In this document: positions 61,921-64,000 of the stretch, one piece after another
Layout: the number at the start of each line of letters is the position of its first letter
Numbering within the stretch: the stretch's first letter is position 1
From: Aradus depressus
Taxonomy: Eukaryota > Arthropoda > Insecta > Hemiptera > Aradidae
DNA length: 64,000 nucleotides
Assembly (NCBI GenBank): GCA_963662175.1
Contig: OY759227.1
Span: 6,790,501-6,854,500, forward strand
Reading direction: 5' to 3'
Translations under genes and position numbers: made by a program
Notes under the pieces: generated by a model
Told to the model about the DNA's origin: nothing
The model's database searches: none
The model's input: only the letters and a program-made list of their open reading frames with translations

Positions 61921-64000
61921 CCCTACAAAAACAGTTTCCTTACCATCATTTCACTTTATAACTTACCTTCGAACAACATCTTGAGAGAGGACTGGGTTAG
62001 ACTGTTCAAGTCTGTCCCTCGGCCATGTGTCATCACTGGAGACTTCAACGTCCATCATCTGCCTGGGGCAACACGCTAACCGACTCCAAGGGAACTAAAC
62101 TCTTCGATGCCATCCAATTAAGCATCTTGGTTTTCTTGAACGACGGTTCACCAACTCTGGTGAGGAATGTTTCTCAGGTAAATGAGAGCGCTGTTGATGT
62201 GAGCCTGGTGTCTCCTGAGCTCGCGTTGGACTACGACTGGGAGACTCTGACTGACCCCATGGGCTCCAACCACCTTCCCATCCTCATCACCCCTCTATCC
62301 AAAGACCACCCCCATCCTGTCAGACAGCATCCCTTCGAGGGCCGCTGGAACCTGAACAGAGCCAACTGGGACCTATACAGATCACTGATGACCAGCTATA
62401 CAATAGAACAAGTATCTAGGGAAAGGAGAATTGATTATGATATTTTCGTTGAAAATATTAATAAAGCGGCTTTTCTCAGCATCCCGAAGAGTACACGACC
62501 CAGACACCACGTTTATTCTAACCCTTGGTGGAATGACGAATGCCGTCAGGTTATCACAGCAAGAAAAGATACCTACAAAAATTATGCTAGATCTTCTACG
62601 TATGACAACTTTCTACGTTATAAAGAAATGACGGCGAAAGCAAAAAGGGTGATAAGATTAAATAAAAAGAGAGTCTGGTCGGATTTTTGCAACACCCTGT
62701 CCAAAAATACAGCACCTTCGTTAATATGGACGTCTCTAAAGAAGATAAAAAATCGGAAAACTTCCAACAAACCACCTCTCGGCATGGGAGATTGGGTTGA
62801 CGAGTTTTTTAATGATCTATGCCCCCCATCAGTAGAAGAAAATGTCATACATGATCTGGGAAATAAAGAAGATCATTGGCTTCTGTACGATTTTACAATG
62901 CATGAATTAAAATTAGCCATTAAATCCACAAATAATTCAGCTCCAGGTAAAGATCAAATCCATTATTCCATGATTGTGAATTTACCTGAGAGATCTAAAC
63001 AACTTCTCTTACAAATTTTTAATAATATTTGGTCAAGAGGAGAGTTTCCGCTTGCCTGGAAAGAGTACGTGGTGGTGCCCATCTTAAAACCCCGAAAGTG
63101 CCCTTCTAAAGCGGATTCATTTAGACCCATCTCCTTATCATCCTGCCTTCTTAAGACTTCAGAACGAATGATAAAACTCAGGTTTGAGTGGTATCTGGAG
63201 AACAACAGCCTACTTCCCAGGAGCCAGTGTGGTTTCAGGAAGGGAAGGTCTGTGTACCATTGTCAACTCCAGCTCCTAACCGATATCAATCTGTCTTTCA
63301 CTCAGAGAGAATCTGTACTTGGAATTTTTTTGGACATAACCAAGGCCTATGACAATGTTGTATTCTCGGTATTAGAAAATGTTATGATTAGTTTAGAAAT
63401 CCCAAAATCATTTATTGTACGATTGATTAACATTCTACGAAACAGGAGAGTATTTTTGAGAATTAATAACGAATATTTGGGACCAAGAATATGTTCCAAG
63501 GGATATTAAGCTGTCTCCTGTATGCCATATATGTAACGGATTTGAGTCAAGTTGTTCCACAAATGCAAATAACTCAATATGCCGACGATGTATGTATATA
63601 TACGTCTGGTAAAACTATTGAAGATTGTATAGTGAAGGTAAATCCATCAATTGGGCAGTTCTTGAGATGGGCTGATGGGAAAGGACTAACTATATCCAAG
63701 ACTAAGACAGTGGTCTGTCCATTCACTCGGCAGAGACACCTCCCAGATTGGGCTCAGATTGAATTAGGAGGAGTCAATTTTCCATATAGAAGAACAGTTC
63801 GTTTTTTGGGGCTAATTTTGGAATGACCACATAAATCATATTCTTAAAAAATCTGAAATTTATATAAATATCCTCAGGTCCATCTGCAGTCTGAAATGGG
63901 GAGCCGAGCAAGATGTTTGTCTTAACTTTTACAGAGTTACTATTAGAGCCGTCCTGGACTTCGGTTGTTTTTTTTATGCCGATGCCTGTAAAAGTCGCTT
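61921..64000 (+). pseudogene. I-like retrotransposon 2 ORF2, remainder (runs off the window)
   Basis: It continues the frame broken at 36,944. The endonuclease end is VITGDFNVHH, WGNTLTDSKGTKLFDAI and ESAVDVSLVSPEL, GSNHLPILITP. The RT has DSFRPISLSSCLLKTSERMI, QCGFRKGRSVYH, VLGIFLDITKAYDNV and catalytic YADDVCIYT at about 63,577. Frameshifts lie near 62,055, 63,500 and 63,822. The RNase H domain would lie beyond the window end. Confidence 0.88.

Overview
The window looks like a gene-poor, transposon-packed stretch of an invertebrate genome, most likely an arthropod. I infer this from the mix of element types: R1-like and I-like non-LTR retrotransposons, gypsy and copia LTR retrotransposons, a hAT element, a Helitron end, Penelope-like fold-backs and Polintons. 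The unique DNA is AT-rich. I found no ordinary host gene, rRNA, tRNA or CRISPR array. Almost every kilobase belongs to a mobile element, and many elements sit inside one another.

Layout. 1-5.56 kb: an R1-like non-LTR element in two pieces of opposite orientation, with Helitron-like sequence forming a 208-bp inverted repeat around its reverse transcriptase half. 5.70-12.25 kb plus 33.06-34.5 kb: one old Polinton (Polinton B), cut in its ATPase gene by a 20.8-kb block and flanked there by an 11-bp repeat (ATGAAAATGGT). Its capsid gene carries a hAT insertion with an 8-bp duplication. 12.25-33.06 kb: the block, built on a decayed minus-strand I-like element (ORF1 31.07-32.74 kb, ORF2 12.79-16.43 kb). 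It holds a broken gypsy element (17.69-25.04 kb), a nearly intact plus-strand I-like element (25.0-30.3 kb) and two Penelope-like fold-backs with hammerhead-like cores. 34.5-36.94 kb and 61.92-64.0 kb: another I-like element, whose ORF2 is split by a second Polinton.

Polinton A (36,945-61,914, 24,970 bp) is complete from end to end. It has about 575-bp terminal inverted repeats starting AG and ending CT, and a perfect 6-bp target duplication (AGAGTT). A gypsy element (41,785-46,495, duplication ATAT) lies in its protease gene and a copia element (51,800-56,177, duplication TAATG, identical LTRs) lies in its DNA polymerase gene. Without these it would be about 15.9 kb, a normal Polinton size.

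Polintons carry a virus-like gene set: integrase, protein-primed family B DNA polymerase, FtsK/HerA packaging ATPase, adenovirus-type cysteine protease, and major and minor jelly-roll capsid proteins. All are recognisable here. Less expected parts are a three-repeat protein resembling phage tail-fibre repeats, a RING protein, a phospholipase A2-like domain ahead of a glycine-rich hydrophobic protein (Polinton B only), a conserved 45-48 residue micro-gene between the two capsid genes, and an in-frame UGA-C junction between the hydrophobic protein and the protease in both copies. Both Polintons carry inactivating breaks, so they are best read as genomic relics. The copia element looks recent and possibly active.
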